Source of the DNA: Methanocaldococcus infernus ME
GTDB taxonomy: Archaea; AGJL01; Methanococci; Methanococcales; Methanocaldococcaceae
Length of the DNA stretch: 64,000 nucleotides
Direction of reading: 5' to 3'
Assembly (NCBI RefSeq): GCF_000092305.1
Contig: NC_014122.1
Span: forward strand, 62,001 to 126,000
This document shows positions 39,140 through 46,777 of this stretch, one piece after another. Under the pieces are notes generated by a model. It was not told the DNA's origin. It searched no databases and saw only the letters and a list, made by a program, of their open reading frames with translations. Made by a program: the position numbers and the translations under genes. Within the stretch, counting starts at the first letter, position 1. Every line of letters starts with the position of its first letter.

Positions 39140-39379
39140 TTGGCTGCTATAGAAGTAGGAAGAGTTTGCATAAAAACAGCTGGAAGAGAAGCAGGAAAAG
39201 TTTGTGTTATTGTAGATGTCTTAGACAAAAACTTTGTAGTTGTTGATGGCTTTGTTAAGAGAAGAAGATGTAATATAAAACACTTAGAGCCTACTGAGAA
39301 GAAAGTAGAGATTGAAAAAGGAGCTTCAACTGAGCAAGTTAGACAAGCCTTAGAAGAGGCTGGCTTTACAGAAGAATAA
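39140..39379 (+). CDS. rpl14e: Large ribosomal subunit protein eL14 (L14e)
   Basis: The true start is TTG 39140, giving LAAIEVGRVCIKTAGREAG as the N-terminus (79 aa) with GAGGTGAGG at 39129-39136. A frame from GTG 39098 would read through the hairpin and add 14 unlikely residues. The KOW-like core GREAGKVCVIVDVLDKNFVVVDG and RRRCNIKHLEPT are typical of L14e. Confidence 0.94.
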   Translation: MAAIEVGRVCIKTAGREAGKVCVIVDVLDKNFVVVDGFVKRRRCNIKHLEPTEKKVEIEKGASTEQVRQALEEAGFTEE

Positions 39380-39385
39380 AAGTTT

Positions 39386-40819
39386 TTGGTGGTAGAATTA
39401 AGATTCTATGAATATATAACTAATTTTTTAGAGGAGAGAGTTAGAACTCTCTTTTCCTATCCTGGGGAGCAAATATATAAGTTGTTTGAAGAGATTAACA
39501 ATAGTAAAATAAAAAATATTGTTGCTGCTGATGAAAGAGGAGCTGGCTTTATGGCAGATGGCTATGCCAGAATCTCTAACTATTTTTCTGTCTGCTTAGC
39601 CACTGCTGGACCAGGGGGATGTAATTTAACAACTCCCTTAGCTACAGCTTATAAAGATAGCTCAAGTGTCTTAGCCATAACTGGAAGGCCAACAAGGAAG
39701 TATATAGGAGAAAACTATTTTCAAGAATTAAATTTAGATTTTTTAAACTTTCACAAGGGCTTTTTTGTTAATGAACCAAAAACCTCTTACTTGGAGAAAA
39801 GTTTATCACTGTTGGAGTATAAAAAGCCTGTACATCTAAATATCCCCTCAGATGTTTTAGAAGAAGAGGTTTGTGAAGTTCAATATACTGAGGAGAGGGA
39901 AGAGAGAGAATTTAAAGAAGTTGAAGGAGATCTCTTATTAGTTGGTCAGGGGATATATGGAACTCTAACTTATAAAGAAATTCTAAAAATAAATAAACTC
40001 TTATCTAAATTTCCTGTTGCTACCACCTTTCCAGCAAGAGGGGTAGTAAAAGAGGAAGAAAATATAGGTTTAGTTGGAAGGAGAGGAGATATAGAGAGCT
40101 TAAAGAAAGCTAAGAAAATTATAAATTTAGGAGCATCATTATCATATAATACTTATGTGGAAAGTTTAAGAGAAGAGCTATTAAAGAAAACTATTAACTT
40201 AGACATTCAAAGAATAAACTACAGTGAGCTAAAAAATTTAATTAAAAATTTAAATATAGATTTTAGTTATGATATTAAAAAAAGAACTTTTAAAGCTAAA
40301 GGGGATTACTCAAGGAAGGTTGAAGCTTTAATAAACAACTTGCCAGAAGATTCTATATTAGTTTTAGATGCTGGGAAGCATACAGTCTTCACCTCTTTAC
40401 TGAAAACCTGTAATATTCCTAAGAGTATAATAGCTTCCCACTCCTTTGGCTGTATGGGCTTCTCTCTTCCAGGGAGTATAGGGGTTAAATTTGCCACAGA
40501 AGACTTTAAGATAGATAGAGAAGTTGTTTCTATCTCTGGAGATGGAGGCTTTATAATGAACATTCAGGAGTTAAAAGTAGTTTCTCAGCATAACTTAAAA
40601 ATTCTTTTTGTTGTCTTTGAAAATAATAAGTTGGCTAACTTTTGTAGGATAGAGAATCCTGATTTTATCAAAATTGCTGAAGCCTTTGGAATAGAAGGAT
40701 ACAGAGTAGAGAGCTTAGAAGAGATTGAAGATTATGTTAAAGACTATTTAAAGGGAAATAAGCCCTTAATCTTGTCTATAAAAGTTGAAGATGAAGATTT
40801 ACCAAAACCAAACACATAG
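39386..40819 (+). CDS. Thiamine diphosphate-dependent enzyme, acetolactate synthase-like (MJ0663 type)
   Basis: The 477-aa protein has three TPP-enzyme domains: N-terminal pyrimidine-binding (FSYPGEQIYKLFEE, VAADERGAGFMADGYAR with the catalytic glutamate), a central domain, and a C-terminal TPP-binding domain (VSISGDGGFIMNIQEL ... ENNKLA). It is shorter than acetolactate synthase and lacks the full FAD domain, so the reaction is unknown. Starts are TTG 39386 or GTG 39389; neither has a clear site. It follows rpl14e by six bases. Confidence 0.75.
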   Translation: MVVELRFYEYITNFLEERVRTLFSYPGEQIYKLFEEINNSKIKNIVAADERGAGFMADGYARISNYFSVCLATAGPGGCNLTTPLATAYKDSSSVLAITGRPTRKYIGENYFQELNLDFLNFHKGFFVNEPKTSYLEKSLSLLEYKKPVHLNIPSDVLEEEVCEVQYTEEREEREFKEVEGDLLLVGQGIYGTLTYKEILKINKLLSKFPVATTFPARGVVKEEENIGLVGRRGDIESLKKAKKIINLGASLSYNTYVESLREELLKKTINLDIQRINYSELKNLIKNLNIDFSYDIKKRTFKAKGDYSRKVEALINNLPEDSILVLDAGKHTVFTSLLKTCNIPKSIIASHSFGCMGFSLPGSIGVKFATEDFKIDREVVSISGDGGFIMNIQELKVVSQHNLKILFVVFENNKLANFCRIENPDFIKIAEAFGIEGYRVESLEEIEDYVKDYLKGNKPLILSIKVEDEDLPKPNT

Positions 40820-40833
40820 AGAGGGGATAAAGG

Positions 40834-41691
40834 ATGATAGATGAGTTCTTTACAGAAATATGCAAGGATTTACATTTTAATGCTACAAAACTTACCAATG
40901 AAGAGTTTGGTCAAAATTGGAAGGTTCCAGAGGGGTTTATATCAATCATTGGCTTGGAAAATGCTAAGTTTCCAGTCTTCTACTATGGAATTACTGAAAG
41001 CTCTAAAAAAGAATACTTTATAAAGAAAGAGAAGGGGCAAATCTTTGTTAGGCTAAGGTTTAAGTTTGATAGAAAAGACTTGATAGAGAAGGAAAAGTAT
41101 GTTGTAGCCAACGCCTTCAATGGCTTACTCCTATTAATTTATATAGATAAGGATGAATTTATTAGAGAGAGTTCTAAAGTCTTAAAAGAGCTTTATGAGA
41201 AAGATGAAGAGGTTAGAAAATATATAGAGAACTTAAAAGAGAGGAACATGTTTGAAAGTGTAACTGAAACTATAGGGTTTATAGCCAATAGGGATTATAA
41301 CTGGCTAATTGGTAGGATAAAATATAACTTAGGAAACATGAGATACTCTGGGGAAGGCTATTATTTAATTCCACTAAAAACCAAGTTAGAGATAACTCCT
41401 GGCTTAGAGACTGAGGATAACTACTTAATAATAGACTTAGAAAATGCTCACCTATTCAGAAACTTTATTATCTATCTTGATAAAGTAAGGGGTCAGGTGA
41501 TATACAATAAAGAGAGGCTCTGTAATAAGAAGCCAGCTATTATTAATGTGAAGGTAGATGAAAACCACTGTCCTTGGTGTGGGGCTAAGTTAAGGGTTGT
41601 AAAGACTAAGAAAGGAGAATTCTTAGGCTGTACTAACTATCCTCAGTGCTTATATAGAAGATTCCCTAAGAAAGGTGTAGATCTTGGTTAA
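40834..41691 (+). CDS. Uncharacterised protein with C-terminal topoisomerase-type zinc ribbon
   Basis: The 285-aa protein is not recognised. Residues 1-230 look like a mixed alpha/beta domain without known motifs. Residues about 242-278 form CPWCGAKLRVVKTKKGEF and GCTNYPQCLYRR, the four-cysteine zinc finger found at the C-terminus of type IA topoisomerases and in some nucleases. That suggests DNA or RNA binding. It overlaps cbiL by eight bases. Confidence 0.6.
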   Translation: MIDEFFTEICKDLHFNATKLTNEEFGQNWKVPEGFISIIGLENAKFPVFYYGITESSKKEYFIKKEKGQIFVRLRFKFDRKDLIEKEKYVVANAFNGLLLLIYIDKDEFIRESSKVLKELYEKDEEVRKYIENLKERNMFESVTETIGFIANRDYNWLIGRIKYNLGNMRYSGEGYYLIPLKTKLEITPGLETEDNYLIIDLENAHLFRNFIIYLDKVRGQVIYNKERLCNKKPAIINVKVDENHCPWCGAKLRVVKTKKGEFLGCTNYPQCLYRRFPKKGVDLG

Positions 41692-42361
41692 AAAGGTTTA
41701 TGGTGTTGGGATAGGGATAGGTGGAGAGAGCTTAACCTTAAAAGCTTTAAATATCTTAAAAAAGGTTGACAAAATCTTTATCCCAATTTCTAAGAGAGGG
41801 AAAAGCTCTGTGGCTTATGAGTTAATAAAAGAATATATAAAAGATAAGAAGGTTGAAGAACTCTTATTTCCTATGAGTAAGGATAAGGATGAGTTAAAAA
41901 AGTGCTGGGAAGAGAATCTTAAAAAAATACTAAGTGAAGAGGGAGAGGTAGCTTTAATAACCCTTGGAGATCCAACTCTATATAGTACTTTTTCATACAT
42001 GTGGAAAAGCTTAAGAGAGAAAGGGGTTGAGGTTGAAATTGTTTCTGGCATCTCCTCCATCTTTGCAGCTGCTTCCCTATTAAACATCTCCTTAGCTGAA
42101 GGAGAGGAGAAGGTTTGTATCCTTCCACAGGGAAAGGATTTAGATAAATACTTAGATGACTTTGACACTATCATAGTGATGAAAACCAAGAATTTAGAGA
42201 ATATATTGAAAGGCTTAGATAGAGATGACTTAACTATCTACTTAGCCAAAAGGTTGGGCTTGGAAGATGAGAAAATAACTTTTGGCTCTCCAAGGGAAAT
42301 TAACTTCAATGAGTTCAATGACTACCTATCCTTAGCTATCATTAAAAAGGAGAGAAGATGA
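41684..42361 (+). CDS. cbiL: Precorrin-2/cobalt-factor II C20-methyltransferase
   Basis: The 225-aa protein is a tetrapyrrole methylase: YGVGIGIGGESLTLKAL at the N-terminus, VALITLGDPTLYST (the GDP motif) and VSGISSIFAAASLL. CbiL adds the C-20 methyl group in anaerobic cobalamin synthesis. TTG 41684 is the start, with GGTGTAG before it. Elsewhere in the window cobN, chlI/chlD and a cobZ-like gene add further steps of cobamide synthesis. Its last bases overlap the next gene's ATG. Confidence 0.88.
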   Translation: MVKKVYGVGIGIGGESLTLKALNILKKVDKIFIPISKRGKSSVAYELIKEYIKDKKVEELLFPMSKDKDELKKCWEENLKKILSEEGEVALITLGDPTLYSTFSYMWKSLREKGVEVEIVSGISSIFAAASLLNISLAEGEEKVCILPQGKDLDKYLDDFDTIIVMKTKNLENILKGLDRDDLTIYLAKRLGLEDEKITFGSPREINFNEFNDYLSLAIIKKERR

Positions 42362-43398
42362 ATATTATAAGAGAGGTTCCAGAGAGCTTTTTAAATGGAT
42401 TCTATTTGATGCCAACAGATAGGGAAAATATTAAAGAAGGAGGAGAATTTTATTTTATAAATAGAATTCCTATTTTAAGGGTTCATTTTACTCCAAATTT
42501 AAAGAAAAATATAAAAAAGATAGTCTACCTTATAAGGGACAAATACTCTTTTTCCAAGCCAATAAGTGGATGGTTAAGTAATTTATTTAACTACATAAAA
42601 GAGAAAAAATCTTTAAGAAAGCATTATAGAGCTAAAAAAGCTTGGTTTAGAGCAATAGGAGACTTGTTTAAAGATATTGAAAACTGGGAGTTCAGGAAGG
42701 TTATAAATAAAGTAATGTCTTTATTAAGGTCAATTAATCCTATCTTAGTTATAGAGCTTCATGATATTAGTAAGTGGCATCATGGAACCTCTACCATCAA
42801 ATTTATAAAAGAGCTCTACAAAAGAGGAATCTCTATAGTTTTAAGATATCCTCAGGAGTGCCATAACCATATAAAGAAAATATTCCGTGAAGGTAGGTTA
42901 AATATTAAAGGAGCCATTAAATACTTTGCAAGGAAGCTAAATTATTATATTTCTGATAGTGTAGCAGAATATTTAAGTAAGATAAGCCAGGGAAATTTAG
43001 AGGTTGTATATCTAATACTAAAGTGTTGTAAAAGAACTCTAAGAAGTGCAAGGGAAATAAAGATTCCTTGGCTAAAGATACTCCCATATATAGTTGATTC
43101 GAAATATCGAAAGTTCGTTGAGTTAGCTATAGAGTTAAGATCTTTTACTATTGAAGACATTTATTTAAGGCTAAATTATAAGTTACCAACAGTTTATAGA
43201 TATCTTGATGACTTAGCTAAGATGGGAATTTTAAAAAAGATTAAAGCAAGGAAAAAAATTAGGTTTAAATTAAAGTTGAAGAAAGAGAAGCTTATCTCTC
43301 TTCTGGAGAATTATAGATTTAAAAAACCATGGTTAAGTATTTATCTTCTTGATTCTATCCCAGTATTAAAATCTTTCGAGTTTTCGAGTTGCATATAA
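42358..43398 (+). CDS. Divergent Orc1/Cdc6-like origin-associated protein (degenerate ATPase with winged helix)
   Basis: The 346-aa protein has no P-loop, but INPILVIELHDISKW resembles a Walker B strand, GISIVLRYPQE a sensor-1 strand, and ISDSVAEYLSKISQGNLEVVYLILK an AAA+ lid. Residues about 250-310 are a winged helix (IEDIYLRLNYKLPTVYRYLDDLAKMGILKK). Position beside cbiL matches M. jannaschii, where MJ0774 next to the predicted origin was proposed as a diverged Cdc6. Its last codons (SFEFSSCI) are the first origin repeat. Initiator function is inferred. Confidence 0.62.
   Translation: MNIIREVPESFLNGFYLMPTDRENIKEGGEFYFINRIPILRVHFTPNLKKNIKKIVYLIRDKYSFSKPISGWLSNLFNYIKEKKSLRKHYRAKKAWFRAIGDLFKDIENWEFRKVINKVMSLLRSINPILVIELHDISKWHHGTSTIKFIKELYKRGISIVLRYPQECHNHIKKIFREGRLNIKGAIKYFARKLNYYISDSVAEYLSKISQGNLEVVYLILKCCKRTLRSAREIKIPWLKILPYIVDSKYRKFVELAIELRSFTIEDIYLRLNYKLPTVYRYLDDLAKMGILKKIKARKKIRFKLKLKKEKLISLLENYRFKKPWLSIYLLDSIPVLKSFEFSSCI
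43374..43398 (+). repeat. Origin repeat copy A
   Basis: TTTCGAGTTTTCGAGTTGCA followed by TATAA; it overlaps the 3' end of the Orc1/Cdc6-like gene and encodes its final residues. It matches copies B and C over 24 bases. Each copy holds the heptamer TTTCGAG twice in tandem, as an eight-base step. Confidence 0.85.
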
Positions 43399-43540
43399 TC
43401 ATTAATTTTTAATTTAGTTTTTTTAGAAATTATATTCATTATTTTAAATATTGGGGTTAAATGTTTTCCTATAAGAAATTGTCAAGTTCTATTATAAAAA
43501 TGCTTTTGTCTTATAAGAAATCAAATTTACCTTATAATGT

Positions 43541-43572
43541 TTTCGAGTTTTCGAGTTGCATATATGTATATG
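43541..43572 (+). repeat. Origin repeat copy B
   Basis: TTTCGAGTTTTCGAGTTGCA followed by TATATGTATATG. It is identical over all 32 bases to copy C in the opposite orientation. Confidence 0.88.
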
Positions 43573-43886
43573 GCTTAACCCCCTCTCCCACAATCCTCAA
43601 TTTTGAGATTATCACAAAAATTTTTCTATATTTTATATTTATCTTCTAACAATATAAAGATAAAAAAGAAAAATTATACAACATTTTAAATAAATAAAAA
43701 ATAAATAAACAATAATTAATTATTTACTTGTTAAATTTTAAGTAAATCAAAAAAATAAAAATAAAAAACAAAAATTACAACAAAAGATGAGAAATTTAAG
43801 GAAAACTCCAATAAATCTGACAAAATAGTAGCTAACTAACTTTTGCGATAATCACTTACAACACAATACTGGCTAACCTAAAAGAG

Positions 43887-43918
43887 CATATACATATATG
43901 CAACTCGAAAACTCGAAA
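43887..43918 (-). repeat. Origin repeat copy C (inverted)
   Basis: The reverse complement is identical to copy B over 32 bases. It ends at the 3' end of the winged-helix gene. A degenerate copy, ACTCGAAAACATTCGAAA, occurs in the same orientation within that gene at 44168-44185. Confidence 0.88.
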
Positions 43919-43919
43919 T

Positions 43920-44450
43920 TTATTCATCACTATCTTTAATCTTTTCAAATAATCGATTTAGGTAATCGATGTGTTTACATTTATCACTCTGACAGATAGA
44001 ACACCACCATCTGCCTAGATAAGACCTAAATACGATTCCTATAAGCTTCTTATCCGAAGTGTAGAATGAAAAGGTGTAACCTCCCATAGAATCCTTCTTC
44101 CACTTGAGTTCGAATCCAAGGGTTGCAAGTGGGTAATGTTTTATGCTAAATTTCTTATAAGGTAAAGACTCGAAAACATTCGAAAATGCAGGATCAAATA
44201 TTTCGGGCGCCAATCTTTTTAATATGGCCAATCCTTTGCTTGTGAATGAATATACAACCTTATGCCCAATCCTTTCTCTTTTTAATATATTTAAGGCTGA
44301 ACAGAGCCTTAAAAAAGAAGATGCTAACCCCTTTGATATATTTAAATTCTTTGCCAGTGAAGTAGGAAATGTACTTCCTGTTATTACTAAATAGTGTAAA
44401 ATGGCTTTCCTGAATATAGTTGATACAACCTCATAAGGCAATCTTTCCAT
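43920..44450 (-). CDS. Winged-helix protein with a C-terminal SWIM-like zinc motif, next to the origin
   Basis: The 176-aa protein is not assigned to a known family. Residues about 15-75 form a winged helix (HYLVITGSTFPTSLAKNLNISKGLASSFLRLCSALNILKRE, in outline). The C-terminus has WWCSICQSDKCKHIDYL, a C-x2-C-x4-C-x-H motif resembling a SWIM finger. GGTG precedes the ATG at 44450. CpG is more frequent here than in neighbours. Adjacency to the origin repeats suggests a replication or origin-binding role, by inference. Confidence 0.6.
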   Translation of the reverse strand: MERLPYEVVSTIFRKAILHYLVITGSTFPTSLAKNLNISKGLASSFLRLCSALNILKRERIGHKVVYSFTSKGLAILKRLAPEIFDPAFSNVFESLPYKKFSIKHYPLATLGFELKWKKDSMGGYTFSFYTSDKKLIGIVFRSYLGRWWCSICQSDKCKHIDYLNRLFEKIKDSDE

Positions 44451-45012
44451 TTTTACACCTTCAAAATTTTTCTAACTAAAATTATTTTTCTTATAGTTTA
44501 AGATGCTCAAACATTACAAAATTTCTTAACAAAATATTGTTTGGTTCACGATATAAAATTTTCCCCATCTTCAACAAGTGAGTATTACCAACCTAATCTC
44601 AACAAATTTTTAAATTTAACTTCTGATTTGGTATATTTATACTTTTCTTAGCTTAACATAGATTCACTATCCTAATTAAATTTTGATAAGAAAAATAAAG
44701 CTTTGTTAATATACTAAAAAACGTTTGATTCATAGTTTATAGCCAATAATAACTTAATATTCACGTTAATTTATGGAAATTATTTTAAAAGTTATTCCAC
44801 TGAGAAAAATTCAAATTAAATTTATTTCATAGCGATAGTTTATATACTAATACTAATTTTATTCAATTATAAAAATAAGAAATTTGAAGTTAGATAATAA
44901 AAATTAATGGTTAGGTTCACAATAAAAAGTATAAAATAAGTTTAGGTTCACATTATTTAGGTTTGAAAAAATATTTATAAGTAAATTTAGAGTTATTAAT
45001 TTTGGTGAAACC
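44451..45012. other. Long AT-rich intergenic region downstream of the origin block
   Basis: No ORF or hairpin is convincing in these 562 bases. It holds the minus-strand promoter for the winged-helix gene (AAACTATAAG near 44495-44504, read on the minus strand), a strong plus-strand TATA (GATAGTTTATATACTAA, about 44834-44850) with no gene just behind it, a direct repeat TTAGGTTCACA, and a TATA (ATATTTATAAG, 44971-44981) fitting the CofE-like gene. Confidence 0.5.
44911..44952 (+). repeat. Direct repeat TTAGGTTCACA, two copies 31 bp apart
   Basis: TTAGGTTCACA occurs at 44911-44921 and 44942-44952, a step of 31 bp, close to three helical turns. A related GGTTCAC occurs at 44533-44539. The pair sits just upstream of the TATA of the CofE-like gene, where an activator or repressor would bind on one DNA face. 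Confidence 0.5.
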
Positions 45013-45885
45013 TTGAAGGCATATCCAATAAAGACAAGATACATAAAAAAAGGAGAGAACTTCATTCCCATCATAGTGGAGGCTATAAAAAATAGTGGGA
45101 TCAAGTTAGAGGATGGAGACTTTGTAGTTCTAAGTGAAAAGATGGTTTCCACTGCTGAGGGAAATTTTATAGATGAGAGTAAATATAAGCCCAAGATGTT
45201 AGCCTATTTAACTTATTATTGGTCAAAGTACATATGGGGCTATGTCTTAGGAAAAATTTTTAGACTAAAAGAAGAGAAAATAAAAAATCTAAGAAACATG
45301 CCAAAAAGAGAGAGTTTAAGACATAAGCAGATGATCATAGAGGAGCTTGGCTTACTCTATTCTTTAAAGCCCTATGCTGAGGGAGGAATAGATTTAACAA
45401 ATGTTCCCTACACCTATGCCTGTCCCCTTCCAAAAGAGCCTGAGAAGTGGGCTTCTCTTTTGAGGGAGAAAATTAAGGAAGAGCTTGGAGTTGATGTTAA
45501 TGTTATGGTTTCAGATACTGATGCCACTTATAGGCTCTTTAACTTCTATTTTACAGCTCTTCCCTATGCTATTAAAGGAATCCATATTCTCCCTGGAATT
45601 GTTGGCTTCTTATTAGCAAGGATTATAGAACTTTTAAAACTTGGAGGCTTTGCTGGCTGTACACCTTTAGCAGTTGTTGGAAATCATAATTTAAAAATAG
45701 AGGAGTTGGTTAGAATAGCCTTTATAGCTGATAGGGTTCATATAACCACAAAAAACATGGGTGAAGTTTTAAAAAAGCATAACTCTTATATCATTACAGA
45801 AGAAATTTTAGAAAAGTTAGAGCATACTCCTGTAGTTGTAATAAAGATGAAAGAAGAGTTTAAGGGTGAGAAAAATGGAATGTAA
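45013..45885 (+). CDS. F420-0:gamma-glutamyl ligase-like protein (CofE paralogue)
   Basis: The 290-aa protein starts at TTG 45013 with GGTGAAACC upstream. LSEKMVSTAEG, VSDTDATYR and GFAGCTPLAVVGN show the CofE fold, including conserved Asp and Ser/Thr of the metal and nucleotide site. The middle is longer than in CofE proper (about 250 aa), so this is likely the COG1478 paralogue of unknown substrate. A short TATA-to-start distance predicts a very short leader. The 3' end overlaps mrp. Confidence 0.7.
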   Translation: MKAYPIKTRYIKKGENFIPIIVEAIKNSGIKLEDGDFVVLSEKMVSTAEGNFIDESKYKPKMLAYLTYYWSKYIWGYVLGKIFRLKEEKIKNLRNMPKRESLRHKQMIIEELGLLYSLKPYAEGGIDLTNVPYTYACPLPKEPEKWASLLREKIKEELGVDVNVMVSDTDATYRLFNFYFTALPYAIKGIHILPGIVGFLLARIIELLKLGGFAGCTPLAVVGNHNLKIEELVRIAFIADRVHITTKNMGEVLKKHNSYIITEEILEKLEHTPVVVIKMKEEFKGEKNGM

Positions 45886-46720
45886 TGGAAAATGTGACTC
45901 TTGTAAAATTAAGGATCAATGTCCAGACACAAAGAAATTTTTCATCCAACAGGAGAATAAGATAAAGGAAAGGATGAGTAAAATAAAGTATAAAATAGCT
46001 ATTCTAAGTGGTAAGGGAGGGGTTGGAAAGAGTACAGTTTCCACCAACTTAGCTGTAGCTCTTGCAAAGAGAGGAAAGAAAGTAGGTTTGTTAGATGCTG
46101 ACATACATGGGCCAAATGTTCCTAAGATACTTGGCTTAGAGGGTTATCCAGAGGTTAGAGAGGGAGAGATAATTCCCTTAGAGAAGTATGGGGTTAAAGT
46201 AATCTCAATGGCTAACCTTCTACCAGATGAGAAAACCCCCATCATCTGGAGAGGACCTAAGGTTAGTGGAGCTATAAGACAGTTCTTAGCTGATGTTAAT
46301 TGGGGAGAATTAGATTACTTAATTATTGACACACCTCCAGGAACAGGAGATGTTCAACTAACCATTATGCAATCCATCCCATTAGATGGAGCTATAATTG
46401 TAACAACCCCTGAAGAACTTTCTGTCTTAGATGTTAGAAAGTCTATAAGTATGGCTAAGATGTTAAAGGTTCCTATCTTAGGAATCATAGAAAATATGAG
46501 TGGCTTTGTCTGTCCTAAGTGTGGAGAGCTAACCTACATCTTTGGAGTTGGTGGTGGAGAGAAGGCTGCTAAGGAATTTGGAGTTGATTTCTTAGGAAGA
46601 ATTCCAATAGATATTAAAGCAAGGGAGGCTCAAGATAAAGGAGTGCCAATGGTTTTAATGGACTGTAGAGCAAAAGAGGAGTTTGAGAAGATAATAGATA
46701 AAATTATTGAGAAGCTCTAA
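45875..46720 (+). CDS. Mrp/NBP35-family P-loop ATPase, Fe-S cluster carrier
   Basis: The ATG at 45875 follows GGGTGA; the GTG at 45866 is in the site. The 281-aa protein has an N-terminal cysteine cluster (CNGKCDSCKIKDQCP), the deviant Walker A LSGKGGVGKSTVSTNLA, the switch DADIHGPNVPK, DTPPGTGDVQL and the scaffold CPKCGE motif. It carries and hands over [4Fe-4S] clusters, an important task in a methanogen lacking the ISC system. The gene overlaps the CofE-like 3' end. Confidence 0.92.
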   Translation: MECNGKCDSCKIKDQCPDTKKFFIQQENKIKERMSKIKYKIAILSGKGGVGKSTVSTNLAVALAKRGKKVGLLDADIHGPNVPKILGLEGYPEVREGEIIPLEKYGVKVISMANLLPDEKTPIIWRGPKVSGAIRQFLADVNWGELDYLIIDTPPGTGDVQLTIMQSIPLDGAIIVTTPEELSVLDVRKSISMAKMLKVPILGIIENMSGFVCPKCGELTYIFGVGGGEKAAKEFGVDFLGRIPIDIKAREAQDKGVPMVLMDCRAKEEFEKIIDKIIEKL

Positions 46721-46730
46721 ATTTTTTGAT

Positions 46731-46751
46731 GAAACTTTTTCTAAAAGTTTC
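46731..46751 (+). terminator. Hairpin after mrp
   Basis: GAAACTTTT-TCT-AAAAGTTTC is a perfect 9-bp inverted repeat with a 3-base loop in the 57-bp gap between the convergent mrp and thyA genes. It may end or protect both transcripts; archaeal termination depends mostly on T runs, so the role is uncertain. Confidence 0.5.
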
Positions 46752-46777
46752 AGAGGGGGAATAGATAAAATTATTAA

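Larger units (their letters stand above)
43399..43919. other. Probable chromosomal replication origin (oriC) region
   Basis: The 521-bp stretch has no convincing gene. It lies between the Orc1/Cdc6-like gene and a winged-helix/zinc protein. Copies B and C of a 32-nt repeat face each other at its middle and right end, and copy A lies at its left edge. Between B and C, about 43650-43800 is almost pure A/T (TAAATAAATAAAAAATAAAT and similar), a fitting DNA-unwinding element. The whole layout matches archaeal origins with inverted ORB-type boxes. Confidence 0.65.

Noticed and set aside
43461-43649. A 62-codon ORF in the origin region, containing FEFSSCI.
   Set aside because: The shared residues come from the DNA repeat itself; there is no ribosome site, composition is AT-driven, and it lies in the unwinding region.
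44904-45194. Minus-strand ORF of 96 codons overlapping the CofE-like gene.
   Set aside because: It is antisense to a good coding sequence and has no recognisable domain or ribosome site.
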